A stretch of DNA of 35,345 nt from Desulfobulbus sp. Tol-SR (GTDB taxonomy: Bacteria > Desulfobacterota > Desulfobulbia > Desulfobulbales > Desulfocapsaceae), in the NCBI GenBank assembly GCA_000769715.1, contig JROS01000046.1:1-35345 (forward strand), written 5' to 3'. Shown in pieces: positions 1-7,362 of the stretch. Both the position numbers and the translations under genes were made by a program. The stretch's first letter is position 1, and each line of letters opens with the position of its first letter. The notes under the pieces are model-generated. The model saw nothing but the letters and a program-made list of their open reading frames with translations, made no database searches and was not told the origin of the DNA.

Positions 1-81
1 GAATTGACCCGGGGGGAAGGGGCGAATTGACACGGGGGGTAGGGTCGAATTGACAAGGAGAGAAAGGGCGAAATGACAAGG
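1..81. repeat. 23-bp imperfect tandem repeat at window edge
   Basis: Three consecutive 23-bp units begin with GAATTGAC at 1, 24 and 47. A partial fourth unit begins at 70 as GAAATGACAAGG and then diverges. Units 1 and 2 share a G-rich core (CGGGGGG); unit 3 is more A-rich. The array runs off the left edge, so its full length is unknown. Its last unit lies next to a copy of the dispersed-repeat end motif at 91-108, so the array may be part of, or next to, a larger repetitive element. There is no spacer diversity of the CRISPR kind. Confidence 0.75.
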
Positions 82-90
82 CAGGCAGAC

Positions 91-110
91 GTTCATTTTG
101 CAAAAGGTCC
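91..110. repeat. end motif of a dispersed repeat (site A)
   Basis: The 15-mer CATTTTGCAAAAGGT at 94-108 is identical to 7341-7355, and in both places it lies a short distance downstream of a CGAAATGACAA sequence. This suggests that site A is the right-hand end of the same repeat family as the compound element at 7189-7350, whose left part here is replaced by the tandem array. Confidence 0.5.
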
Positions 111-459
111 TGTTTACAGCATTTATGTGGTGACAATTTGAGTCGCCGATAGGCCCGGCACATTCCGTCGACCGGTCCCGCAGTGTCTTCGGCGAGCCCA
201 CTGTTTCGTAAGGATCGAGGATGCATCCACCGGATACCGGCCTCGGCACGAGCAGCAGGGAAAACTGGACGACAGCGGACGACGCTGATAACCTGAAGCA
301 TCGGGTTGTGGAAATATGTCCCGGCCATCATCCCGGGGGCTTGCCCAACGACGATGGGAGAGATGGCCTGATTGCTTTCCGCTCCGAATATCCGGAGAAG
401 TGCGCATCCTTGTGCAGGATGCGTTGACAGTCTATCACATGTGACGATGGAGGAACGCC
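111..459. other. intergenic, no gene recognised
   Basis: No reading frame here on either strand shows a recognisable domain or a good ribosome-binding site. The overlapping frames look like chance frames in GC-rich DNA. The segment presumably contains the promoter and leader for the phosphatase gene at 460, but I could not identify a convincing -35/-10 pair. Confidence 0.5.
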
Positions 460-930
460 ATGGCGCTCTATCTTGTTCAACACGGCATCAGTGCCCCCAA
501 GGAAATCGACCCGGAAAGGGGATTGACCACGCAGGGAAGGGCGGAAACCGAGCGCATCGCCCAGGTGGCCAAAGGCTATGGGATCAGAGTCGCAAAAATA
601 GTCCACTCGGGAAAAAAACGGGCGCAGCAGACGGCAACCATTTATCACCAGGCCCTGGCCGTCGAGGTGCCTCTCGAGGCGGTCGCCGGTATCGATCCCC
701 TGGATGATGTCCGGCCGTTCGCCGCGGGCCTCGATCCGGGAGCAGGGTTGATGGTGGTCGGCCACATGCCGTTCATGCAACGCCTGGTGTCCTGGCTGAC
801 CACCGGCTCTGAGGACATGAAGGTCTACCAGTTCCAGAATTCCGGTATCGTCTGCCTGGAGGCGGAGGAGGAAGCGGGCGGCAAACTCGACTGGTTCATC
901 AAGTGGACCCTCAATCCGAATATTTCCTGA
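460..930 (+). CDS. sixA: SixA-type phosphohistidine phosphatase
   Basis: This 156-residue protein belongs to the histidine phosphatase (phosphoglycerate mutase-like) superfamily and matches SixA in length and layout. SixA enzymes remove phosphate from phosphohistidine in phosphotransfer proteins, in the cytoplasm. The N-terminal catalytic motif reads YLVQHG, with the nucleophilic His at residue 8; the usual RHG is QHG here. The second catalytic His lies in VVGHMPFM (about residue 106), and the basic SGKKRAQQTA stretch (about 50-59) is the expected phosphate-pocket helix. The ATG at 460 has a strong GGAGG eight bases upstream. The neighbouring phosphorelay genes on the opposite strand make a signalling role plausible, but partners cannot be deduced. 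Confidence 0.85.
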   Translation: MALYLVQHGISAPKEIDPERGLTTQGRAETERIAQVAKGYGIRVAKIVHSGKKRAQQTATIYHQALAVEVPLEAVAGIDPLDDVRPFAAGLDPGAGLMVVGHMPFMQRLVSWLTTGSEDMKVYQFQNSGIVCLEAEEEAGGKLDWFIKWTLNPNIS

Positions 931-967
931 TGGCCGGGGCGATCGGCGGGGCCAGGGCAGCGTATTG

Positions 968-1002
968 ACCGACCTCTCCCGACCTGGCCGGAAAAGGTCG
1001 GT
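968..1002. terminator. possible bidirectional terminator hairpin
   Basis: ACCGACCT (968-975) and AGGTCGGT (995-1002) form a perfect 8-bp inverted repeat with a 19-nt loop. It sits in the 96-bp gap between the convergent genes sixA and the receiver-kinase gene. There is no clear U-tract on either side, so termination is inferred from position and structure only. Confidence 0.4.
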
Positions 1003-1026
1003 GCCGGGTCTGCATGGAAAATAGAC

Positions 1027-2355
1027 CTACTCACCTTTGGCGGGGAGCACGACGGTGAAGGTCGAGCCTTTGCCCGGCTGGCTCTCGACGCGGATTTCCC
1101 CCTGGTGATGCTGGACGATCCCGTAGCAGATCGACAGGCCCAGGCCGGTCCCCTTGACCTCGGGCTTGGTCGTATAGAAGGGCTGAAAGAGCAGATCCAT
1201 CTGCTCGGGCCTGATGCCGATACCGGTGTCGCTGATCGCCACGGCGACCCGCTGGTCTTCCCTCCGGGTGCTGATGGTGATCACCCCGCCGGACGGAGGG
1301 CAGGCATCGGCCGCGTTGGCCAGCAGGTTGAGAAAGACCTGTTCGATCTGGTCCTGAACCGCCATGATCTGCGGCAACCGTTCCGCATAGTTCAGGACTA
1401 CGGCAATCCGTTTGCTGCGAAAATCGCTCTCTTGCAGCAACAACAGGGAATCGATGGATTTCTGCACATCCATCACCACCTTGCGGCCGGAGGAAGGGCG
1501 GTTGAACTCCCGGAGGCTGGAGATCAAATCCTTGATCCTTTTGCTTTCGTCGATCGCCGCGTTCAGCAGTTCCCTGTCCTCCTCCTCGAGGATCGCCCTT
1601 TTCTTCAAACCGTTCAGGATCGACATGATACCCTGCAGGGGATTGTTGAATTCGTGGGCGATGGAGGCGGATAATCTGCCGATTGCCGCCAGTTTCTCGG
1701 CATGCAGGTATTGTCGCTGCGTTTCCTGCAGTTCGCGGGTGCGCCGTTCAACCCGCCGTTCCAGATCATAATTGATCGCCTGGAGCTGTTTTTCCGATTC
1801 AAGCAGCGCCGCCTCGGCCTTCTTGCGGGCCTCGATTTCGAGGCGGAGCCGGCGGTTCGTCTGCTCCGATTCTTGATGGGCGAGGACGAGTTCGGCGGTG
1901 CGTTCCGCCACCCGCTGTTCCAGTTCGGCATGCGCCCGGCGCAGTTCCTCCAGCGCCTCCCGGCGCTCCCGCCGGATGCCGGCCTCCCGCAATTCCCGAC
2001 CCAGCGCCTGCGCCAACCGCGTATAATGGCCCTTCACGATGACATCGTGAAACCCGGCCTTCATCGCCTCCACGACCTGCTCTTCGCCGATCGCTCCCGA
2101 GACCAGGAACAGGGGGATGTCCAGGCCCTTCTCCTGGATGATCCGGAGAGCATCCATCCCGGTGAACGACGGCAGGTTGTAATCGACAATGGCGACGTCC
2201 CAGTGGTCGGATTCCAGGGCGGCCTCCACTGCCTGCGGCGTGTCGACCCTCGTGCAGTCGGGGGCATACCCCCCTTTGCACACTTCCTCCACCGCCAGCA
2301 GGGCGTCGTCTTCCGAGTCTTCGATCAGCAGCAGCCGCAGATTCCTGGTTGTCAT
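1027..2355 (-). CDS. receiver domain-histidine kinase (REC-HisKA-HATPase)
   Basis: This 442-residue cytoplasmic protein has an N-terminal receiver domain (about 5-120), a long coiled coil (about 125-225), a HisKA dimerisation domain and a HATPase_c domain. The receiver has acidic residues in LLIEDSEDD, phospho-acceptor Asp58 in VAIVDYNLP and Lys108, which is followed by Gly rather than the usual Pro. The H-box is ASIAHEFNNPLQG with His234. The N-box (NLLANAADA), DTGIGI and GTGLGLS are all present. There are no membrane segments, so input presumably comes through the receiver. I chose the start at 2355 because the receiver begins there and because this ATG overlaps the TGA of the upstream response-regulator remnant (ATGA). 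Reading further upstream gives only unrelated frame. It is the only intact gene of a three-gene operon. Confidence 0.88.
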   Translation of the reverse strand: MTTRNLRLLLIEDSEDDALLAVEEVCKGGYAPDCTRVDTPQAVEAALESDHWDVAIVDYNLPSFTGMDALRIIQEKGLDIPLFLVSGAIGEEQVVEAMKAGFHDVIVKGHYTRLAQALGRELREAGIRRERREALEELRRAHAELEQRVAERTAELVLAHQESEQTNRRLRLEIEARKKAEAALLESEKQLQAINYDLERRVERRTRELQETQRQYLHAEKLAAIGRLSASIAHEFNNPLQGIMSILNGLKKRAILEEEDRELLNAAIDESKRIKDLISSLREFNRPSSGRKVVMDVQKSIDSLLLLQESDFRSKRIAVVLNYAERLPQIMAVQDQIEQVFLNLLANAADACPPSGGVITISTRREDQRVAVAISDTGIGIRPEQMDLLFQPFYTTKPEVKGTGLGLSICYGIVQHHQGEIRVESQPGKGSTFTVVLPAKGE

Positions 2356-2462
2356 GCCGCTCTGCCCAACCCTGGGGTCTCGTTGACGAGCATCCGGTAG
2401 TGTACCGGCATGCGGATTGCCGCTGCGAATCCAACGAGCAGAATGGTGTTTTCGTCGTTCAT
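2352..2462 (-). pseudogene. internally deleted Rcp1-like response regulator remnant
   Basis: A 36-codon frame starts at 2462 with [10 protein letters not shown], a typical first beta strand of a small Rcp1-type response regulator. It passes directly into a C-terminal segment (FAAAIR...HYRMLVNET) resembling the last helix and tail of that family, usually F.EA.R..GLYWLVLNEPP. The phosphorylated Asp and the whole middle of the receiver fold, roughly 110 residues, are absent. Both ends keep translational coupling: its ATG overlaps the TGA of the upstream kinase pseudogene, and its TGA overlaps the ATG of the downstream receiver-kinase (ATGA at both junctions). I infer an in-frame internal deletion of a once complete gene; the peptide is unlikely to function. 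Confidence 0.6.
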
Positions 2463-4313
2463 GAATCAGTTTCCGGAGATGTTGATGAAAGGGTAAAATA
2501 AAACGTCGCGCCGCTGCCGACCTCCGCCTCGGCCCACACCTTGCCGCCATGGCGGCTGATGATGCGGTGCACCAGGGACAGGCCGATGCCGGTGCCGGAA
2601 AAATCCCGATCCAGATGGAGCCGCTGGAAGGTGCCGAAGAGTTTGTCGGAGAAGGCCATATCGAAGCCGGCGCCGTTATCGCGAACGAAGTAGGTTGGCG
2701 TCCCGTCGATCATATCGGAATCGAATTCGATGACCGCCGCCTCCTTTTGCCGGTAAACTTCCAGGCGTTGCCCAGCAGGTTGTCCAGGACCACCTTGATC
2801 AGACGCTAATCGCAGTGCGCCACGAGCCCCTCGGTAATCAGAAATGTGACCTTCCTGTCGCCCTGGGACCTTCCCAGTTCCGCCGCCACATCTCTGGCCA
2901 TCATCGAGAGATTGACCGTGGTTTTGTTCAGCTCCCCACTGGTCTGGCGGGAGAGTTTCAACAGATCGTCGATGAGCTGGTCCATCTTCTGCGTGGCCTT
3001 GAATATTCGCCGCAGGTAGCCCTACAACGCAACATGTCAATATAGACACAATATGCAGCATTCGTACTCCGAAGCGACCTACAGCATGCGGAACGCATGT
3101 TCATAAGTGCCGTTGTAGGGGTAGTCTACCCCCTTTTCGTCCACCAGGTCCTGATACTTTTCGATGAACAGCCGGCTGAAGCCGTCAATCGCCCGTAACT
3201 GCAGTTTTTCGATGAAACCTGCCAGCTCCCGGGTACGTTCAGCGACCCGGAACTCCAGATCCTCGTTCAGCTTTTTCAGCGTCGCCTCGCCCTGCTTGCG
3301 TTCGGTGATATCCTCGAAAACAGTGGCGAAAAAATTCCGCATCGGTCTGTAGGCGACAACCGAGTACCACACTCCAAGCCGGGCGGAGAACTGTTCGAAG
3401 CGGATCTGCCTGCCGGTGAGCGCAACCTTGCCATAGGTCCCTATCCAGTCGAAAGGGTCTTTTTCGATCCCGGGCACCGCCTGCGTTACTCTTTTGTTCG
3501 GAATTCCTTCGGCTTTCAACCCCGTAAGCTTTTCGAAGGCGCTGTTGACCTCCCGAAATATATAATCAACGGGCCTTCCCGATTCATCGACGACGATTTC
3601 ATGGAGGGCAAAGCCGTTGATCATGTTTTCAAACAGTGATCGGTACTTGCCTTCGCTTTCCCGCAGCGCCGCCTCGGCCTGCTTGCGCATCAAGGCCGAG
3701 CCGATGTGCGCCGCAATCCCTTCCAGGGCTTCGATCGAGTTGCGGGTGAAACATCCTTTGCGCCGGTCGTTCAACTGGATCAGGCCGACAATCCTTTCCT
3801 TGTCGCGAATGGGCACCAGCGCCACGGAGGCATAGTTGTAATGGATGCAGCGGTTGCGGGGGTGATATCGAGGGTCTGCTTCGGGGGGAAGGTCGAGAAG
3901 CGGCGCCGAATCGTTGATCCAGAAGCTGCCTCCCGGGGTGAAAATGGACTGGCCGGGTTGGTCTTGCCGGAGATGACCAGACCACAGGTGCATTCCAGCC
4001 TGACCTCGCCATCCGGGTCGCGGCAGATCCCGCCATCCTCAGTACGCTCGATCAGCGTGTTTTCATGCAGCAGGAAATCCTGGGAAAACCCTCTCTGGGC
4101 TTGAAATGGAAAGTCATCTTCACTGCGCAGGCGGATACCGACGGCATCGAATCCGGTTCGCTTTTTCAGCAGGTCGAGCACCTTCCGGATGGAATTCGAT
4201 ATATCTCCCGGATCGTTGAGCAGCTGCAGGATCTCCCGGTTTATTTCCCGGTATCTTTCCATGAGCTGGTGGTCGGTGCAGCCTTCCATCTCCAGATTCG
4301 GCTTATCGTCCAT
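2459..4313 (-). pseudogene. decayed GAF-PAS histidine kinase (phytochrome-type transmitter)
   Basis: Conceptual repair gives a roughly 600-residue cytoplasmic kinase: GAF domain, PAS domain ending FEDITERK, HisKA and HATPase_c with DNGAGFD and [12 protein letters not shown]. It carries five lesions. (1) A 1-bp loss in a C-run near 3955 splits the GAF domain. (2) About six codons are missing before LRAIDGFSR near 3205, removing the H-box with the phosphoacceptor His (family pattern VSHDLRAPLRAIDG). (3) A 101-bp element at 3020-3120, with a duplicated CTAC, interrupts VDY|LRRIF. (4) An amber codon lies at 2808-2806. (5) A 1-bp loss in the A-run at 2748-2745 shifts the frame inside the ATPase domain, after NAWKFTGK. 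The 3' end still overlaps the next gene by ATGA. The repaired sequence resembles transmitters that work with Rcp1-type regulators. Confidence 0.85.
3020..3120. mobile_element. 101-bp MITE-like insertion with 4-bp target duplication
   Basis: The element starts CCCTACAACG (3020-3029) and ends CGTTGTAGGG (3111-3120), a perfect 10-bp terminal inverted repeat. It is flanked by GTAG at 3016-3019 and again at 3121-3124. Deleting the element and one GTAG joins the kinase codons as V-D-Y-L-R-R-I-F in frame, exactly the family sequence, so the boundaries are unambiguous. It has no coding capacity, so it would need a transposase supplied in trans. Which insertion-sequence family it derives from cannot be told from this window, and I saw no second copy here. 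Confidence 0.85.
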
Positions 4314-4593
4314 TACGCCAGTTTACCCTGGTGAAAAGATCTTCAAGGTCTTGTGAAAAGCCGGCGCCATCATGCAGCCAGCCTTGAAAACACTTGCCCG
4401 AGATGCTCGATCTGATTACGATACGCTGGTTTCCGCCGGTAATCAACCTCCGACCGTTGGCGTAAGGTATTTTGTTGCCAAACGGACCTGTTCGTCACCT
4501 TCTATCGGTTGTCCACTCTTTTGTCATGTCTCGGAAATTCTGTCGAAGCTGTTGTTGTGACTATGTAAATTCAACTGGTTGTGCGTGAGGATT

Positions 4594-5652
4594 ATGAAAA
4601 GCATCGCTCTGTTCTTTGTTGTTTTCATCTTGACCGTCCAGACGGCATGGGCCGGTCGGGCCAAGATCGATACCGTCGCCAGGGATCCCTATGCATCCGC
4701 CCTGGTCATGGATGCCGAGACCGGCAAGGTGCTGTTCTCCGATCATCCGGACACCCCGGTGTTCCCGGCCTCGGTGATCAAACTGATGAACCTTCTGGTC
4801 ATCCTCGACCGGATCGACCAGGGGACACTGAAATTGGAGGACATGGTCCAGGTTACCACGGAGGCGGCGAAGACCGGCGGATCACAGGTGTATCTCGATC
4901 CGAAGGAGCGCTTTACGGTCGAAGATCTCCTGTATGCCCTGGCGGTCCAATCGGCCAATGATGCGGCCGTCGCCCTGGCCGTGCATATCGCCGGCTCCAA
5001 GGAGGGGTTTGTCGCCCTGATGAACCAGAAAGCGGCGGAGTTGGGGATGAAGAACACCCACATCTACTCCGTCCATGGTCTGCCTCCGTCGGAGGGGCAA
5101 CAACCGGACGTCACGACGGCGACCGACCTCGCCCTCCTCTGCCGGGCCCTGGCCAACCGTCCGGAGGCCCTCAAATACACCGGCACCAGGGAACGGGGCT
5201 TTCGGGACAATACCTTCATCATGCGCAATCACAACCATCTCCTGGGGCAGATCGATGGCTGCGACGGGTTCAAGACCGGCTATTACCAGGCCGCCGGATT
5301 TTCGATCGCGGTTACCGCCAGAAAGGGCGGGGTACGGATCATCTCCATTGTCATGGGGAGCAAGGATCGGAAGGTCCGGGACGCCAAGGCTTCGGAATTG
5401 CTGGGGAAGGGATTTGCGATGGTGCCGCCGAAACCGGAGCCCGCCGTGGCCGTGAGCAAACCGGCCCCCCCGGCTGCGACCCCGGTACAGAACGCTGCTC
5501 CTGCGCCCCCGGCCGCAGTCCCCGCGGCTCCGGAAAAACCGGTCGCCTCTTCCGGCGGCGGTTGGGGGACCTTTTTTCTGGGGTTGGGGACAGGGGTTGT
5601 TCTCTTCGGCCTGCTGGCTTTTTTCTTGCTCAGAAAACGTTCCAGAAGATAA
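4594..5652 (+). CDS. D-alanyl-D-alanine carboxypeptidase (peptidase S11)
   Basis: This 352-residue penicillin-binding protein of the DacA/PBP5 class trims the terminal D-Ala from peptidoglycan pentapeptides in the periplasm. Residues 1-20 form a signal peptide ending TAWA. The catalytic triad of motifs is intact: S60-V-I-K63, S120-A-N122 and K227-T-G. After the transpeptidase domain (about 28-270) comes a proline/alanine-rich linker (about 275-315), then a C-terminal hydrophobic helix (about 323-345) closed by RKRSRR. The linker and single membrane span replace the beta domain and amphipathic anchor of classical DacA. I chose the ATG at 4594 because it starts the signal peptide and has GTGAGG upstream; a TTG at 4579 is in frame. 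Confidence 0.9.
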   Translation: MKSIALFFVVFILTVQTAWAGRAKIDTVARDPYASALVMDAETGKVLFSDHPDTPVFPASVIKLMNLLVILDRIDQGTLKLEDMVQVTTEAAKTGGSQVYLDPKERFTVEDLLYALAVQSANDAAVALAVHIAGSKEGFVALMNQKAAELGMKNTHIYSVHGLPPSEGQQPDVTTATDLALLCRALANRPEALKYTGTRERGFRDNTFIMRNHNHLLGQIDGCDGFKTGYYQAAGFSIAVTARKGGVRIISIVMGSKDRKVRDAKASELLGKGFAMVPPKPEPAVAVSKPAPPAATPVQNAAPAPPAAVPAAPEKPVASSGGGWGTFFLGLGTGVVLFGLLAFFLLRKRSRR

Positions 5653-5670
5653 CCTGCACCGCCTCTTTTT

Positions 5671-5690
5671 CCCGGCGCGGCTGAGCCGGG
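5671..5690. terminator. possible hairpin between convergent genes
   Basis: CCCGGC (5671-5676) and GCCGGG (5685-5690) form a 6-bp GC stem around an 8-nt loop, and the flanking T and A can extend it. It lies between the convergent carboxypeptidase and flavoprotein genes. A T-run precedes the stem rather than following it on the plus strand, so this is a weak terminator candidate. Confidence 0.3.
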
Positions 5691-5742
5691 AGTGCCGCGT
5701 CGGTCTTCACCCCGGCCACCCCCCCTCGGCGGCTGGGGCGTT

Positions 5743-7086
5743 TTACCCGTCCTTCAGGGCCATGCGGGCGGCGATGACGATCGGATCCCACACCCCGGCG
5801 AAGGGCGGGGCATAGCTCAGATCGAGATAGAGCAGCTCCTCCAGCGAAAAACCGGCATGAAGGGCGGTGGCCGCCGTATCGATGCGTTTGGCCGATCCCG
5901 GGCCGCCGACGATCTGTACCCCCAGCAGGCGGGCGGAACCCTTCTCCGCCAGGACCTTGACGCTGATCGGGGCCGAACCCGGGTAATAGCGGGGCAGGGT
6001 ATGGGTCTCGATCATTCCGATCGAATACTCCAGCCCCAGCGCCTTGATCTCCCTCTCGTTCAGCCCGGTCCGGGCGCACTCGGTGTCCATGAACTTGGTG
6101 ATCGCGGTCCCGACCACCCCGGGAAAGGCGGCGCGCCGGCCTCCCAGGTTCATGCCCGCTACCCGCCCCTGTTTGTTGGCAACGGTACCCAGGGCGATAT
6201 GCACCGGCCGGCGGCTGACCAGGTGGTAGGACTGGGCGCAATCACCCGCGGCCCAGATATTGGCGGTCCCGGTCTGCTGCAGCTCGTTGACCGCGATGCT
6301 GTCTTTCGGCCCGAGCCGGATGCCGGCATCCTTTGCCAGGTCACTGTTGGGCGCGACCCCCAGCCCGAGGATGATCAGATCGGCGGGGATGGTCTGTTTG
6401 TCGGTGGTGACGGCTACGGCCAGCCCGTCCTTCTGCTCGAGGCCCTGCACCGTTTCGTTGACGCGGAGATCGATGCCGTTGTCGAGTAGTGCCCGATTGA
6501 GGCGTTGGCCCATATCCGGATCGAGGGTGGACATCACCTGGGCGCTGCGCTGGACCATGGTGACGTTCAGACCGCGCATATGCAGGGCTTCGGCCATCTC
6601 CAGACCGAGATAGCCGCCGCCGATGATGACCGCCGATCTCGGTTGCTGCTCGGCAAGCGCCCGTTTGAGCTGCGAACCGTTGACGAGGTTGTGGACATCG
6701 TAGATATTGCGGCTGTCGATGCCCTCCAGGGGAGGTCGGACCGGTTTCGCCCCGGTGGCGAGGAGCAGCTGATCGTAGTGCTCCCAGCGTTCGGTCGAGG
6801 AGGCCAGATTCTTCACCAGGACCCGCTGCTCTTTCGGATCGACGACCGTGACCTCGTGCCTGATCTGGACGTTGATATTGTGCTTTTCACGGAATGCTTC
6901 CGGCGTTCTGGCGATAAGCGCCTCTTCCCTGTCGACCAGACCGGCGACATAGTAGGGGATGCCTCAGGCCGAAAACGAGGTGTGCGGTCCGCGTTCAAAA
7001 ACCGTGATGTCGGTCGCCGGCTGCAACCGGCGAACCAGCGATGCGGCGGTCATTCCCGCGGCATCGCCGCCGATGACGATGAGCAT
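5743..7086 (-). CDS. CoA-disulfide reductase-like flavoprotein, probable selenoprotein (Sec41)
   Basis: This FAD- and NAD(P)-dependent pyridine nucleotide-disulfide oxidoreductase has 447 residues if the in-frame TGA at 6966-6964 is read as selenocysteine. The N-terminal FAD motif is VIGGDAAGMTAA, the NAD motif VIIGGGYLGLEMAEAL, the second FAD motif IWAAGDCA, and the C-terminal dimerisation domain ends in the family sequence YAPPFAGVWDP. The TGA falls in SFSA-U-GIPYYV, exactly where CoA-disulfide reductases and NADH oxidases carry their single redox Cys (Cys43 in Staphylococcus CoADR). The frame is open on both sides, and the start at 7086 has GAGGG upstream. Without recoding the product would be a useless 40-residue peptide. 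The expected activity is NAD(P)H-dependent reduction of CoA-type or polysulfide disulfides in the cytoplasm. A TGC/TGT-to-TGA mutation is the alternative. Confidence 0.85.
6931..6966 (-). promoter_or_regulatory. UGA codon with candidate bacterial SECIS hairpin
   Basis: The UGA is at 6966-6964. Beginning 15 nt after it, the mRNA reads GUCGCCGGUCUGGUCGAC (6948-6931), which folds into a stem with one bulged nucleotide on the 3' arm and the apical loop GGUCU. The loop starts 21 nt after the UGA. The E. coli fdhF SECIS has loop AGGUCU at nearly the same distance, and SelB recognises the loop GU. The bulge is on the opposite arm from the E. coli bulged U, so the match is good but not exact. Confidence 0.6.
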
Positions 7087-7188
7087 GTTGTTCCCTCGCT
7101 ACCTGAATTTTGGCGATTCAAAAACAGGTCAGCCGGGACCGACGCTCAGGCACCTGTCCCGCCGCCCTTTTTTTGGCGTCAGAGTCTC

Positions 7189-7350
7189 TTGCAAAATGAA
7201 CTGCTGCAGGTCCTGTCATTTCGACCGAAGGGAGAAATCTCATGGTCTTGAAAACCGAGATTTCTCGCTATCGCTCGAAATGACAACATACATTATCTCG
7301 GCCATTCGAGATGCGAGTGGGACATGCTATGTGATTTTGTCATTTTGCAA
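7189..7350. repeat. compound palindromic repeat element (site B)
   Basis: The 11-bp ends TTGCAAAATGA (7189-7199) and TCATTTTGCAA (7340-7350) are perfect inverted repeats. Inside lies a 70-bp imperfect palindrome (7215-7284) running from GTCATTTCGACC to CTCGAAATGAC. A diverged copy of the inner palindrome is at 27850-27916 in reverse orientation, and the right-end motif recurs at 94-108. The element fills most of the gap between the rhodanese/YceI gene and the flavoprotein gene. It has no coding capacity, so a REP-like or MITE-like family is likely. It could also form a stable hairpin between the two genes if they are co-transcribed. Confidence 0.75.
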
Positions 7351-7362
7351 AAGGTTCGTCAT

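Noticed and set aside
1..81. CRISPR array at the window start
   Set aside because: The units are directly contiguous at 23 bp with no unique spacers between them.
2806..2808. Amber codon in the kinase as pyrrolysine recoding
   Set aside because: The position (CD-stop-RL) is not a known pyrrolysine site, and the same gene has frameshifts and an insertion, so plain decay is simpler.
6964..6966. Reading the TGA as the end of a 40-codon gene and starting the flavoprotein at the internal ATG at 6816
   Set aside because: The FAD-binding N-terminus and active-site loop lie upstream of 6816 in the same frame, so an internal start would give a protein without a functional FAD domain. There is also no ribosome-binding site of note at 6816.
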